64,000 bases of DNA, from the NCBI RefSeq assembly GCF_000166195.2, contig NZ_CM001403.1, forward strand, positions 1 through 64,000, written 5' to 3'. Below the pieces are notes generated by a model. The model was not told where the DNA came from. It was given only the letters and a program-made list of their open reading frames with translations, and searched no databases. A program made the translations under genes and the position numbers. Shown here piece after piece: positions 8,983-18,311 of this stretch (its first letter is position 1; each line of letters opens with the position of its first letter). This DNA comes from Mucilaginibacter paludis DSM 18603. GTDB lineage: Bacteria > Bacteroidota > Bacteroidia > Sphingobacteriales > Sphingobacteriaceae.

Positions 8983-9987
8983 TTAATCATTTAAACCCAT
9001 CCCGAACTCATCATACGGAGCACCAGTATCTGTACCCAGCGGCACAATGCTTTCCAACTGCGCCAGGTCGGCCTCACTCAGCTGAATTTTAGTTGCCGCA
9101 ATATTTTGCTCCAGGTATTTCCTGCGTTTAGTCCCGGGGATTGGTACAATGCCTTTAGCCATAATCCAGGCCAGCGCTAATTGCGAAGATGTGATTTGTT
9201 TTTCAGCAGCCATAGCCTCAATGGCTTTCACCAATTCGATGTTCTTGTCAAAGTGTCCTCCTTGAAAACGCGGCATGGCCCGACGAAAATCATTCTCCGG
9301 CAGATCATCCAGGGTTTTGATCTGACCCGATAAGAAACCTCGTCCCAGTGGAGAATAAGCTACAAAACCTATACCTAACTCTTTTAAAGTGTTTAGCACT
9401 CCGCGCTCTTCGACGGTACGTTCAAACAAAGAATATTCGCTTTGTACCGCTGTAACCGGATGCACAGCATGTGCCCGCCTTACCGTTTCTGACGAAACCT
9501 CCGACAAACCAATATAACCTACTTTTCCTTCCCTTACCAGTTCGCCCATAGCTTCCACCGTTTCTTCTATAGGCGTATTTTTATCCAAGCGGTGCATATA
9601 GTATAGATCGATATAATCTGTATTCAGATTTTTCAGGGAACGTTCCAAAGCTTTTTTAACATAAGCCTTCTTACCATTGATTGCCCAGGTCACTTTATTT
9701 TCGTCGTTGATCTCCCAGCCAAACTTTGTAGCAATGATGAAATCCTTACGTTTACCGGCTATAGCCCTGGCTATCAGCTGCTCGTTTTTTAGCGGCCCAT
9801 ACAAATCTGCAGTATCCAAAAAATTCCCGCCTAATTCTAAAGAACGGTGAATAGTAGCGATGGCTTCCTGCTCATCAGCCGGGCCATACATGTGCCCTTC
9901 TTCAAAACCTGTCATGCCCATACAGCCTAATCCGATATCCGGTACAACCAAACCCTGGCTGCCCAAAGCAATTTGTTTTATTTCCAT
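8983..9987 (-). CDS. aldo/keto reductase, 334 aa
   Basis: This is a NADPH-dependent aldo/keto reductase of the voltage-gated-channel-beta/YajO-like branch. The tetrad is visible: Asp and Tyr in FLDTADLYG (about 56-64), Lys in IIATKFGW (about 83-90) and His in YYMHRLD (about 128-134). The C-terminal cofactor-binding segment is [19 protein letters not shown] (about 284-298). Length is normal. Start: ATG at 9987. It is the first gene of a two-gene operon with the AraC regulator. Substrate cannot be deduced. Confidence 0.9.
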   Translation of the reverse strand: MEIKQIALGSQGLVVPDIGLGCMGMTGFEEGHMYGPADEQEAIATIHRSLELGGNFLDTADLYGPLKNEQLIARAIAGKRKDFIIATKFGWEINDENKVTWAINGKKAYVKKALERSLKNLNTDYIDLYYMHRLDKNTPIEETVEAMGELVREGKVGYIGLSEVSSETVRRAHAVHPVTAVQSEYSLFERTVEERGVLNTLKELGIGFVAYSPLGRGFLSGQIKTLDDLPENDFRRAMPRFQGGHFDKNIELVKAIEAMAAEKQITSSQLALAWIMAKGIVPIPGTKRRKYLEQNIAATKIQLSEADLAQLESIVPLGTDTGAPYDEFGMGLND

Positions 9988-10181
9988 AACCCAAAGGTCG
10001 TTCTATTTAATTTACAGGATGTATGCAAATCCCTGATACTTGTAAGCGAATCACGGTGTGGCCAGTTGGACATTTTATCGACTTTAAAACAGCATCCATC
10101 GCAGCACTCTTCGCTTCAATATCAGCACAATTTTCAAGAAAATAGCGAACAAACAAATAGCTGATTATCAAAACCCAATAA

Positions 10182-10895
10182 ATCGAGTAGGAAGTAAGGG
10201 AGTAATTCTCCCTTACCGTCCTCTCACACCACCGTACGTACCGGTCTGGTATACGGCGGTTTGTCAGAATATAGATAACTGATGTTTAGTTTTCCAGAAG
10301 TATCTGTTCTATTTCTTCCAGCATACTTCCTTTTAAAAAAAACATTTGTTTCCGGCTTCCGATCGCCTTCTTCGCATGCCGCACCTCAACTCCTCCTGCA
10401 TTTTACTTTCGGCTTCCGGCCTATCCTCCTACAGGTAGTTCGCTTATGGGGTTCCGTTGTTAGCGGTGACGACACAGAAACATCAGCGTCTTGGCCTATT
10501 CCAACATGCAGTCATTCATCCTTTTGTGAGGCCTCCGCCTTAACCCACCCTCGGGTAGCAGCTCGTTTCCAGACTAATATGACGTTTGCTGACTTCTGCG
10601 CTATACGATCACGTCGTTACGCAGACCTCCCAGGGTAAGTGTGCACGCTTTCAGTTCATGAAGCCTCTGCATTTACGTTATAGTATCCTGTACAGTGTCG
10701 GGCTTTTGCTTCTTGTGCAGCATCACCCATACTATCCCGCCTCATATGCAGTTTCTGTTCGTAGGCTCGAACTTTTGTCGTCGGCTTCCTTCAGAGACGT
10801 AGTCGCCTACCATCTCCTTGCCTTTAGCTAAGACTTCCCACTGTAAAGTGTCTTCGGGACTTACACCCTATAGCTGACACTCATGCCTGGCACAC
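10182..10895 (-). mobile_element. ORF-less group II intron, about 714 nt
   Basis: Read on the minus strand, it begins GTGTGCCAGGCATGAG, continues GTGTAAGTCCCGAAGAC as group II domain I does, and ends CCTACTCGAT with a terminal AY. A perfect domain V hairpin and a domain VI helix (GTAAGGGAG/CTCCCTTAC) precede the 3' end. A candidate EBS1, GACAAAA (10773-10779), pairs with TTTTGTT, the seven bases directly 5' of the intron (10896-10902). The reverse-transcriptase gene is missing: domain IV keeps only a 12-residue ORF at 10286-10324 (MLEEIEQILLEN). It lies just after a terminator hairpin, a site preferred by group IIC introns. Confidence 0.85.
10227..10261 (-). ncRNA. group II intron domain V
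   Basis: On the minus strand ACCGCCGTA pairs with TACGGTGGT (one G.U), then TACC pairs with GGTA across a short loop, with a two-base CG bulge on the 3' side. This is the compact 34-nt catalytic domain V layout. The triad-equivalent position reads CGC rather than AGC, which occurs in some bacterial classes. The fold is intact, so the ribozyme core may still work. Confidence 0.85.
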
Positions 10896-10900
10896 AACAA

Positions 10901-10934
10901 AAAAAGGATTGCTCTTTTTGGAGCAATCCTTTTT
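10901..10934. terminator. 14-bp terminator hairpin, group II intron insertion target
   Basis: The arms AAAAAGGATTGCTC (10901-10914) and GAGCAATCCTTTTT (10921-10934) are perfectly complementary around a six-base loop, with T tracts on both sides, so it can act in both directions. On the minus strand it lies 240 bp after the HNH gene, and the group II intron starts six bases after its arm. The spacer 10935-11176 shows no gene. Confidence 0.8.
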
Positions 10935-11176
10935 GAATTCTGATAGAATCCCATGTTGTGCGGAACCTGTGCAGAAGTTAGACACCTTGAAGATATTTTA
11001 TTGATAATCAAAGATAATACAGAAGCCAGGAAAGTAGGTACTCAATTTTGTTTACCATTTTACTGATGCTTTGAGAAGCTTGCCTGTGCTAAATATACTG
11101 TTACCATGATATTAAAATACTGATATTTAATTACGAGTATTCTAAGAATAAATCAAACATCTTGCAAAATTTGAAT

Positions 11177-11821
11177 TCAAATAATAAAGCCACCGAACAG
11201 ATATTGTATTGTGGTATAAAATGGGTTATAACTTCCGTTATTTGCTTCCTTCCCTGCGAGATAATTTTTGACATACTGAATTAAGTCGTCTTCGGAAAGT
11301 GTTGGATCAATAAAAGTTTCGACAATTTTCCCTCGCTCGGCAGCCAATCGGTCTATATTTAATTGGCAATGCAGAATAGTTAGATCTGCAGCTTCGTCAT
11401 CATCAATTGACGGATAAATACGTCCATCCGCTGTGTACATAAATTTGGTTTCACAATCGGCTTGCAGGGGGCTAATCATAAGTTGGTCATCGTACCAACT
11501 GCCTTTACTAACACCGCAATGCCTGGGTTCTTTTGGGGCCAAATTAAGCTGGCAACATGCCAGCATATTATCATATTCACATGAATATTCTTCATAGTAC
11601 TCCTGTGGCATAAGATGTTCGATATGGCAGTCTCCGTCTTTCAAAGTACGTTCGCAATAACAGCAAATATTACCCTGATCTACACGAAGACTATTTAAAA
11701 TGGGTCTCCTATAGAGACCTTTAATCCTCTCGAAATTCGGTAATCCTTTAATATACTTTTTGTCTTGTGCTTTCCAATCGGTTAACGCTTGAGGTTCAGG
11801 CGATTTTATAATATGTTTCAT
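11177..11821 (-). CDS. ptuB: Septu PtuB-like HNH endonuclease (TIGR02646-type), 214 aa
   Basis: The start MKHIIKSPEPQALTDWKAQ and the block C53-C54-x-C56-ER, then H66-x-E68-H69 and N85 with C89/C90, match the HNH protein family called TIGR02646. That family is the nuclease of Septu (PtuB) and of type I-A retrons such as Ec78. Known role: cuts nucleic acid when released or activated during phage infection. It overlaps the ATPase gene by 4 bp (ATGA), so they form one translationally coupled unit. No reverse transcriptase is adjacent, which favours Septu over a retron. Confidence 0.82.
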   Translation of the reverse strand: MKHIIKSPEPQALTDWKAQDKKYIKGLPNFERIKGLYRRPILNSLRVDQGNICCYCERTLKDGDCHIEHLMPQEYYEEYSCEYDNMLACCQLNLAPKEPRHCGVSKGSWYDDQLMISPLQADCETKFMYTADGRIYPSIDDDEAADLTILHCQLNIDRLAAERGKIVETFIDPTLSEDDLIQYVKNYLAGKEANNGSYNPFYTTIQYLFGGFII

Positions 11822-13686
11822 TTCCCTATTATCGCGCGCCGTTTAATGAGCGTTTGGGCCTTTAGCAATTCAGGATCTTCTCCAATCAGCTTAAGTAAGT
11901 CTTTTATAATTGACTGCGCCTCATCAATATGACCTTGCTGGATATTCAAGTAGACTGATTGAATCATTTTCTTTTCGTGCAACGGTCGGGCATCCACGCC
12001 TAAAATATCTTCCAAAATCCTGTCAGTATTCAGTCCATAGGATTCGATAGCTTTTGAAAATTTTACCTTATTATGTTCCACACGTAAAATAAACATAGAC
12101 TCTGCTTTAGTGTGGCTTATGACCTGTGGCGAATGCGTGGTGACTATAAATTGACAGTTGGGAAAAAGTTCAGTTAGTTTTGGAATCATTAGCCGTTGCC
12201 AGCCAGGATGCAAGTGCAAGTCAATTTCGTCGATCAGAATGATACCTTTACCCGCCATGGGATTTTCGCTATAGGGATTGGCCATGGAAAGCCTACGAGC
12301 TATATCGCCAACCATCGCAATCAAATTTTTCTCGCCGTCAGATAATTGATCAAGGCTAATGGATTCGTTGTCTTTATCAATCAAAAGATGCGGTCGAGGA
12401 ACTCGACGAACTCGTAGATTACTGTAACCAGGTACAAAATTCTCAATGGTACGAGTAACAAAAAACAGTTCCCGTCCTTGGTTACGATAGGCATTCTGCA
12501 CCCTCTCAACATCGTTTTTTATTATCCGTTCGAGGTTTTCCATGAATTCACTTGTATTATTTTTTACGATACCGCTACGTAGTCTTGCAGGATTGTTTTT
12601 TACAAACAATGTTTCGATTTCATTTCTGGCTTTATCACTTAGCCACCATAGGCTTAATTGGCTGGAGAACAAAAGTGCCTCCCATATAAAATGAGTTATT
12701 TGTGTTCGATATTTTGATATTTCGTTCTCCTCATGTAGTTTGAATAATTGTTGCAGCACTTCCTCTATAATTCCGATAGGATAGTCGTTAAATTCGATCA
12801 AATCGTCTTTACCAGAATCAGACAATTTGGACATAGTATGCAGCATAAAATCAATTTCACGGAACGCAGAACCCAAGCCTTCTTCATTCTTGCTTCGGTA
12901 TATTGCAAAATGGAAAAGGTCACTTAGTTCATGAAGGAAGTACCTTGCGTCTTCATACATGGGTTCAAGTCTTCGAAAGCGATCTTTGAGCCTTCTTTTC
13001 ATATATTCAGCTTCGTCTACATTTTCCGGCGGTATCAATTTATCAAGATAGCCTAATAATTTATCTATCCTTTTGTTTATCCAAGAACTGTTACTGACCA
13101 TCCACTTCGAACGCGAATTTGCTCGTTCATTTGCAATATCATCCTGCAAACGAAACCATTCAAAGAAAGCATGATAATTTGTTTGCCCTCCTAACGCATT
13201 TTCATAAACATCTAATGAAGCAATACTTTCACGGCCGCTAATATCCACAGTAGCATTACCGACAATACGGTTTACCGGATAGTAGGCAATAACAGGATAC
13301 GATTGCTGTAAATCATGTTCTTGAATATAAAATGATGCAAGTGATGACACCTCTCCCAAATCTGACTTTTCATGCAGCAATGATCCACTTTGTACTCGTG
13401 CTATCCGCCAATTAAACTTATTACCTGCTTCTATAAGCTTCGCGGTTATTGACGAAAATGGCGTATCGTTTTTAATACTTTGTAGCGTTATTGGTTTTCC
13501 TGGAGCATTCTGTCGCTGGATTCTCGCAACCAACCAAGAAAGTGAGATTACAATACTATCAAGAATAGTAGATTTACCAGAACCGTTGATACCGACAAAA
13601 AGATTTAATTGATCATTTAACTCAATAGTAGCATCTTCAATGCCGCGGAAATTTTTTATCTCAATTCTTTCTAACTTCATAATCAT
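11818..13686 (-). CDS. ptuA: Septu PtuA-like AAA/ABC ATPase, 622 aa
   Basis: Walker A is GINGSGKST (32-40) after an SMC/RecF-like start (LERIEIKNFRGIEDATIEL). The signature LSDGEKNLIAMV lies near 447, Walker B ILIDEIDLHLHPGWQ near 482 and the switch histidine TTHSPQVIS near 516. The central region is a helical insertion. This is the OLD/PtuA-type ABC ATPase layout. With the overlapping HNH gene it makes a two-gene Septu-like defence module: PtuA is thought to hold and control PtuB. Starts at 13686 and at the Met two codons later (13680) are both possible. Confidence 0.82.
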   Translation of the reverse strand: MIMKLERIEIKNFRGIEDATIELNDQLNLFVGINGSGKSTILDSIVISLSWLVARIQRQNAPGKPITLQSIKNDTPFSSITAKLIEAGNKFNWRIARVQSGSLLHEKSDLGEVSSLASFYIQEHDLQQSYPVIAYYPVNRIVGNATVDISGRESIASLDVYENALGGQTNYHAFFEWFRLQDDIANERANSRSKWMVSNSSWINKRIDKLLGYLDKLIPPENVDEAEYMKRRLKDRFRRLEPMYEDARYFLHELSDLFHFAIYRSKNEEGLGSAFREIDFMLHTMSKLSDSGKDDLIEFNDYPIGIIEEVLQQLFKLHEENEISKYRTQITHFIWEALLFSSQLSLWWLSDKARNEIETLFVKNNPARLRSGIVKNNTSEFMENLERIIKNDVERVQNAYRNQGRELFFVTRTIENFVPGYSNLRVRRVPRPHLLIDKDNESISLDQLSDGEKNLIAMVGDIARRLSMANPYSENPMAGKGIILIDEIDLHLHPGWQRLMIPKLTELFPNCQFIVTTHSPQVISHTKAESMFILRVEHNKVKFSKAIESYGLNTDRILEDILGVDARPLHEKKMIQSVYLNIQQGHIDEAQSIIKDLLKLIGEDPELLKAQTLIKRRAIIGK

Positions 13687-13789
13687 CGGATTTCACCGTT
13701 TATCAAAGATATTAAATGTCAATGGATTGTTTAGTGTTAATATGCTCAAACCAAAAGTAGTGTTGCTTGCTTAAAACAAGCATATTTAA

Positions 13790-13942
13790 AGAATAGGCAA
13801 AAGTCCTAAAACAAAGCTATTAAACAGTTTACAAGAAAACCGACCAGAATTTATTACAGAAGAACTTGAGCTATTAAATTTAATGGCGGAACTTATTACA
13901 GAAATTATCATTAAGAAACTTCTAAAGATGATTCGATTATGA
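13790..13942 (+). pseudogene. remnant of a small helical ORF beside the Septu-like module
   Basis: An open frame reads KSPKTKLLNSLQENRPEF, then ITEELELLNLMAELITEIII, ending at TGA 13940-13942. It looks like real coding text (amphipathic helix, Bacteroidota codon use) but no ATG opens it; the only in-frame ATG is mid-helix. It resembles the small helical proteins often seen next to Bacteroidota integrases, but I cannot name it. The rest of 13687-14105 holds no clear gene. Confidence 0.35.
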
Positions 13943-14108
13943 TTACCAACTACTTTAAATTGGGAATAAAAGGGTATTCGAATCCCATGTCGTCCTGACT
14001 TCAAAAGAGATTCTGATAATACTGTCTAAATGTCATTAAAACAAGATTTTTCGGTTTCGTAAATCTGTGCATGAGTATTGTGTCCCTTTTGTGTCCGTTA
14101 ACGTAAAA

Positions 14109-14136
14109 ACCCCCTGTATTGTTACGTACAGGGGGT
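14109..14136 (-). terminator. terminator of the tRNA-Leu gene
   Basis: The minus strand has ACCCCCTGTA, a short loop, TACAGGGGGT and then TTTTTA. This is a ten-base-pair intrinsic terminator beginning four bases after the tRNA 3' end. Confidence 0.85.
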
Positions 14137-14139
14137 ATG

Positions 14140-14221
14140 TGCGGAAGAAGGGACTCGAACCCCCACGCCTCGCGGCGCCAGATCCTAAGTCTGGTGCGGC
14201 TACCAATTACGCCACTTCCGC
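14140..14221 (-). tRNA. tRNA-Leu (anticodon TAG)
   Basis: The minus strand folds as a class II tRNA: acceptor GCGGAAG with CTTCCGC, anticodon stem CCAGA/TCTGG around loop CTTAGGA (anticodon TAG at 14185-14187), a long variable arm CGCCGCGAGGCG and T-loop GGTTCGAGTCC. The discriminator is A and CCA is not encoded. The 3' end faces the Septu-like module, the usual side for island integration. Confidence 0.95.
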
Positions 14222-14333
14222 GTTTTTTTGGTTTTTTATAGGACGGCAAAGGTAACTTAAAAAGCCGAAAATAAAAATCAAATCTGTTAAAATAGTTAAA
14301 TATTCGCCACAAAACGAGCTAACATTTTTACCA

Positions 14334-15128
14334 TCAACACTTTAATATTTTAATTAAATTATTAAAATAAGCCACAGCCTTTAACAATCTGCTGCCATAC
14401 CACGAAAACATTTCACCATCAACCAATACTATTTTTGCTCCGGGTAGCGCTTTCCGTAAAACTTCGGCATGTTTTTCTTTAAAGGGATAGGGCTCTGATG
14501 ATAACATGATCACATCGGGATTGCGCCTATATAATTCATCTACTGTTACCTCAGGGTATCGCGATGCGGTAAACACGTTCAACAAACCGCAGCGTTGCAG
14601 CATATCATCAATAAACGTATCCCTACAGGCAGCCATATAAGGCCCTTTCCAGATCAGGTAGGCCACTCTTACAGGTTTTTGGGGCAGATATAAGCTTGCA
14701 AAATCTGCTTGGATGTTACAGGCCAGTAATTGAGCCTGATTCGGCTTGTTTACAAGTTCGCCAATGGCCGTAATCATGCAGATGGCATCAGGTAGATTGA
14801 CAATATCACTCATCCACACCGGGAATTGCTGCATCAGGAATTCTATCTCCCCGCGATCATTCTCTTCTTTATTACCGATGATCAGGTCGGGCTTTAAACT
14901 AATGATTCGCTCTATGTTTAAATTTTTGGTTCCGCCTACTTTAATTTTCGCTTTAACCCAATCTGCCGGATGATTACAGAACCCTGTCACCGCTAAGACC
15001 TCCCTATCAAGCCCCAGATCGAACAATAGCTCCGTTTGCGATGGAACTATAGAAATGATGCGCAAGGGCGGAAAAACAACGCTTACAGGCCGGGAAAGCT
15101 GGTCAACAAAATCCCGAATTGCTAACAT
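14334..15128 (-). CDS. BtuF/TroA-like substrate-binding protein lacking a signal peptide, 264 aa
   Basis: RIISIVPSQTELLFDLGLD (about 23-41) and KVGGTKNLNIERIISLKPDLII (about 61-82) are the hallmark of helical-backbone metal/cobalamin receptors such as BtuF. Normally these sit in the periplasm, but here the N-terminus (MLAIRDFVDQLSRPVSVVFP) is not a signal peptide, and no ABC permease or ATPase is nearby. It follows the sugar transferase gene by 14 bp, perhaps only by read-through. Ligand could be cobalamin or a metal chelate; a cytosolic role is possible. Confidence 0.75.
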   Translation of the reverse strand: MLAIRDFVDQLSRPVSVVFPPLRIISIVPSQTELLFDLGLDREVLAVTGFCNHPADWVKAKIKVGGTKNLNIERIISLKPDLIIGNKEENDRGEIEFLMQQFPVWMSDIVNLPDAICMITAIGELVNKPNQAQLLACNIQADFASLYLPQKPVRVAYLIWKGPYMAACRDTFIDDMLQRCGLLNVFTASRYPEVTVDELYRRNPDVIMLSSEPYPFKEKHAEVLRKALPGAKIVLVDGEMFSWYGSRLLKAVAYFNNLIKILKC

Positions 15129-15142
15129 CTATGGGCAAAAAT

Positions 15143-16546
15143 TTAAAAAGCGTTCTCGTCACCCTTTACCGAATTCCAGAAGGTGAGGAAGATGATTTTG
15201 ATATCAAGGATAAACGACCAATTTTCAAGGTACCACACATCCGCTTCTACACGCTCAAGCATGGCTTCGGTGGTTTTGGTTTCACCGCGTAAACCGTTTA
15301 CCTGTGCCCAACCTGTTATACCTGGCTTTAGGAAATGACGAACCATAAACCTGTCGATCAATTGAGAATATTGCTCGGTATGGCTGATCATATGCGGACG
15401 GGGCCCAACGGTTGACATATTACCCATCAGCACGTTAAAAAACTGCGGCAGCTCATCAAGGCTTGTTTTGCGTAAAAATGCACCAACCTTGGTAATCCGC
15501 GAATCTTTACGGGTGGCCTGCACTTTGTCGGAATCGGCATTAACACGCATACTTCTAAACTTGTAACAGTTAAAAGGATGGTTATCGCGGCCAGATCGCA
15601 ATTGAACGAAAAAAATCGGCCCGGACGATTCCATTTTGATGATAATGGCCAGTATAGGAAATAGCCAGCTAAAAATAAAAATGATGATAAACAGAGAGAA
15701 TAAGATATCAAATATCCGTTTCATTCCACGATTGAGCATATTTTCCAGGGGCTCGGGACGGATAGAAATAATAGGTATATTGCCAAAGCTTTGCAGATAC
15801 GTGGGCTTCTTAATGTACTCGTGATATTCGGGGACTATTTTAAAACGTATTAAATTTTTATCCGCATCTATCATCAACCGCTCAATGGTATGATGTTCAG
15901 AATAAGGCAATGCACAATAAATCTCGTCAACCTTGTTATTCAATACATACTCCATACAATAATCGGTACTGCCAAGGTAGAGGCCTTTTTCGGTTACTCT
16001 TGTGGCCTCATCGTCAAAAAAGCCCAACAGATCATATCCCCGAAACGGATTATTTTTAAAATAGGTGCGTAACTCGTTACCAGCGCGGCCGGCGCCTACA
16101 ATGATAACCTTGCGCGAATCATTTAATACCGCGCGATCGCTTTTTCTGATAGCCAAAAAGATGAGCTTCCAAAGCCCGAGCATGGTACCAAATAATACGA
16201 TTGAATAAAAAAGATATTCGCGCGTAATAAAGTAAGCTTTAGTACCGATAACAATCAGGATGGTGATACATATCAGGCTTACAAACAGCAAATAAGTTTG
16301 AAAAACCACCCTAAAGGTTTTAACAGAGTCCTTATTTAACACATGCTCATATAATCCTGTAATATTGGCCGATAACAACCAAATAAGATTAAATACCAAT
16401 ACAACCGGGAGATACTGTTTATTATTTATCCATACGATTACCGAGTCATCTAATATAAGATAAGCGGCAACCATAGATACATTAAGTACAAAATAATCAA
16501 CAGTGAGGTTTATTGCCTTGAAAAATGTAGCGTACCTGTGAACCAT
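15143..16546 (-). CDS. undecaprenyl-phosphate glycosyl-1-phosphate transferase (WcaJ-like), 467 aa
   Basis: This enzyme moves a sugar-1-phosphate (often glucose) onto undecaprenyl phosphate and so starts exopolysaccharide repeat units. Four N-terminal membrane helices (about 10-120) and a Rossmann-like CoA-binding region (VIIVGAGRAGNELRTYF, about 146-162) precede a membrane-anchored catalytic domain. That domain has the PNPT signature KFRSMRVNADSD, SLDELPQFFNVL and VGPRPH. The layout matches WcaJ/WbaP-like 'polyprenyl glycosylphosphotransferases'. It lies 214 bp downstream of gmhA in the same locus. Confidence 0.92.
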   Translation of the reverse strand: MVHRYATFFKAINLTVDYFVLNVSMVAAYLILDDSVIVWINNKQYLPVVLVFNLIWLLSANITGLYEHVLNKDSVKTFRVVFQTYLLFVSLICITILIVIGTKAYFITREYLFYSIVLFGTMLGLWKLIFLAIRKSDRAVLNDSRKVIIVGAGRAGNELRTYFKNNPFRGYDLLGFFDDEATRVTEKGLYLGSTDYCMEYVLNNKVDEIYCALPYSEHHTIERLMIDADKNLIRFKIVPEYHEYIKKPTYLQSFGNIPIISIRPEPLENMLNRGMKRIFDILFSLFIIIFIFSWLFPILAIIIKMESSGPIFFVQLRSGRDNHPFNCYKFRSMRVNADSDKVQATRKDSRITKVGAFLRKTSLDELPQFFNVLMGNMSTVGPRPHMISHTEQYSQLIDRFMVRHFLKPGITGWAQVNGLRGETKTTEAMLERVEADVWYLENWSFILDIKIIFLTFWNSVKGDENAF

Positions 16547-16760
16547 AGAGATTTAAACGGATGTTAGAGTACACTAAATTAGCACTTATTTACTATTCAG
16601 CAAGAATAATATTGATTTGTTTTTTTCATTCTTGTAAAGAAAATAACAATAGTTATAAATTTCTAAATCTTATCTCCTATCTGTTTAAATTTTATCAACA
16701 ATCCGGGTAAAGGTCTTAATCTCTGTCTCCGCCTCAAAATACCCGTACAAGCATTAAAAT

Positions 16761-17330
16761 TTAAAACAAATCGTCAATAGCAGAACATAGGATATGGCCT
16801 ATTAAAATGTGCATTTCCTGGATACGCGCCGTTATCTGGCTATCAACCACAAGGTTTACATCACAAAGATTTTTCATCTGGCCGCCATTGTTACCCGAGA
16901 GGCCGAGTAATTTACAATTCAGTTGTTTACCAGCCAACAAACCTTCGATAACGTTTTCGCTGTTACCACTTGTTGATAAACCGATCAACACATCACCGGG
17001 GCGGGCCAAAGCTTCTACCTGCCTGGCAAAAACTTTTTTATAACCATAATCATTGCTGATAGCAGTTAGGGCCGAGGTATCCGTTGTTAAAGCAATAGCT
17101 GGAAGGCCTTTCCTTTCTTTTACAAATCGGCCTGTAAACTCAGCCGCTATATGCTGGGCATCGCTGGCGCTACCACCGTTACCAAATAGAAGCACTTTAT
17201 TACCCTGCCTAATACAAGTTGTAATTAAATTACAAGCCAACACGATAGTGTCGACAAAACCATCCTGCCTTATTAGTTTAGCAACAGCAATGTGCTCATC
17301 AATTTGATGCAGTATCTTGTTATCCATCAA
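16761..17330 (-). CDS. gmhA: sedoheptulose-7-phosphate isomerase
   Basis: GmhA converts sedoheptulose 7-phosphate to D-glycero-D-manno-heptose 7-phosphate in the cytosol, the first step of heptose precursor synthesis. The SIS fold is evident from [20 protein letters not shown] (about 48-67) and [11 protein letters not shown] (about 116-126). Length 189 aa is typical. The start overlaps the stop of the heptose kinase gene by 4 bp, so the two enzymes of consecutive steps are translationally coupled. Confidence 0.93.
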   Translation of the reverse strand: MMDNKILHQIDEHIAVAKLIRQDGFVDTIVLACNLITTCIRQGNKVLLFGNGGSASDAQHIAAEFTGRFVKERKGLPAIALTTDTSALTAISNDYGYKKVFARQVEALARPGDVLIGLSTSGNSENVIEGLLAGKQLNCKLLGLSGNNGGQMKNLCDVNLVVDSQITARIQEMHILIGHILCSAIDDLF

Positions 17331-18295
17331 TTAAAAAAAGGGGTTAAATTATTTATCTCCTCCAAAGTTGCAACTGCACTACCTGCTTTACCAACAACAA
17401 TGGCAGCTGCGTGATTGGCAAAATCGCAGGACTGTTGCAACGAGAGGCGATTTGCCAACCCGAATGCCAGGGCCGCGATAACCGTGTCACCGGCACCAGT
17501 TACATCAAATACATCAAGGGCTTTAGTAGGCATTTTGATCAGGTGGTTATCATGATAAATGCCTATGCCATTTTCCGACAAGGTTACAACTACCGATTTA
17601 CACTGCGTGGTTTCACTAATTATCCTGCAGGCCTGCTCAAGCGTACTATCATCAACAATACTTATTCCTGAAGCTAAAGAGGCTTCTCTTTTATTAGGCT
17701 TGATTAACGATGCCCCAAGGTATTTAGATAAATCCCTGTCTTTAGAATCAACAAGCGTAATAACATTATGTTGATTACATAAGGTTATTATTTCTTTTAC
17801 CAAGTCTGCGGTAAAAACTCCTTTACAATAGTCCGACAGGATGAGCGCATCAATATCCTGAATTTTGGTTCTTAAAAAATTAACGATATCTGCAGCAATA
17901 TCCGTATCAATAGCATGTTTATTTTCTTTGTCAAGCCTCAACAGATGGTGCTTGCTAGCCATAACGCGCGTTTTGATTGTTGTTTGGCGAGAATCATCTT
18001 TAACCAAATGATAAAAAGCAGGCTTTAAACGCGATAATTCCTGCTCCAATATCCTACCAGCGTCATCATTGCCGCAAACGCTGATCAATGAGCTTGAACA
18101 TCCGAAGGCCTCCAGATTTTTCAACACGTTGCCAGCGCCACCCAGCATGTGTACTTCGCTGGCTACGTCAACAACCTGTACGGGGGCCTCGGGAGAAATA
18201 CGCTCACAGGTACCATAAATATAATGATCTATCATGATATCGCCAATAACAGCGATATTGATGTTTTTAAATGGATTGCCGCCGCTCAAAATCAT
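17327..18295 (-). CDS. hldA: D-glycero-beta-D-manno-heptose-7-phosphate kinase (HldA/RfaE domain I)
   Basis: A PfkB/ribokinase-fold kinase. The N-terminus [15 protein letters not shown] with VQVVD and [14 protein letters not shown] (about 50-65) is RfaE/HldA-like, and the C-terminal signature [14 protein letters not shown] holds the catalytic Asp. It phosphorylates heptose 7-phosphate at C1. In enterobacteria a nucleotidyltransferase domain is fused (HldE); here the protein is 322 aa and lacks it, so a separate HldC must be encoded elsewhere. It sits 16 bp after the export gene and overlaps gmhA. Confidence 0.92.
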   Translation of the reverse strand: MILSGGNPFKNINIAVIGDIMIDHYIYGTCERISPEAPVQVVDVASEVHMLGGAGNVLKNLEAFGCSSSLISVCGNDDAGRILEQELSRLKPAFYHLVKDDSRQTTIKTRVMASKHHLLRLDKENKHAIDTDIAADIVNFLRTKIQDIDALILSDYCKGVFTADLVKEIITLCNQHNVITLVDSKDRDLSKYLGASLIKPNKREASLASGISIVDDSTLEQACRIISETTQCKSVVVTLSENGIGIYHDNHLIKMPTKALDVFDVTGAGDTVIAALAFGLANRLSLQQSCDFANHAAAIVVGKAGSAVATLEEINNLTPFFN

Positions 18296-18311
18296 TTACA
18301 AAAAAATTAAA

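Noticed and set aside
10282..10831. Two plus-strand open frames of 118 and 81 codons
   Set aside because: They lie antisense within the structured group II intron RNA; composition follows the ribozyme, not protein coding.
10182..13686. A retron (HNH and ATPase effectors plus reverse transcriptase)
   Set aside because: The only reverse-transcriptase trace is the stub in the group II intron; no retron RT or msr/msd repeat is seen.
13970..14020. A partial tRNA (GGGTATTCGAATCCC looks like a T-arm)
   Set aside because: The stem has an extra base and no acceptor or anticodon arm can be built.
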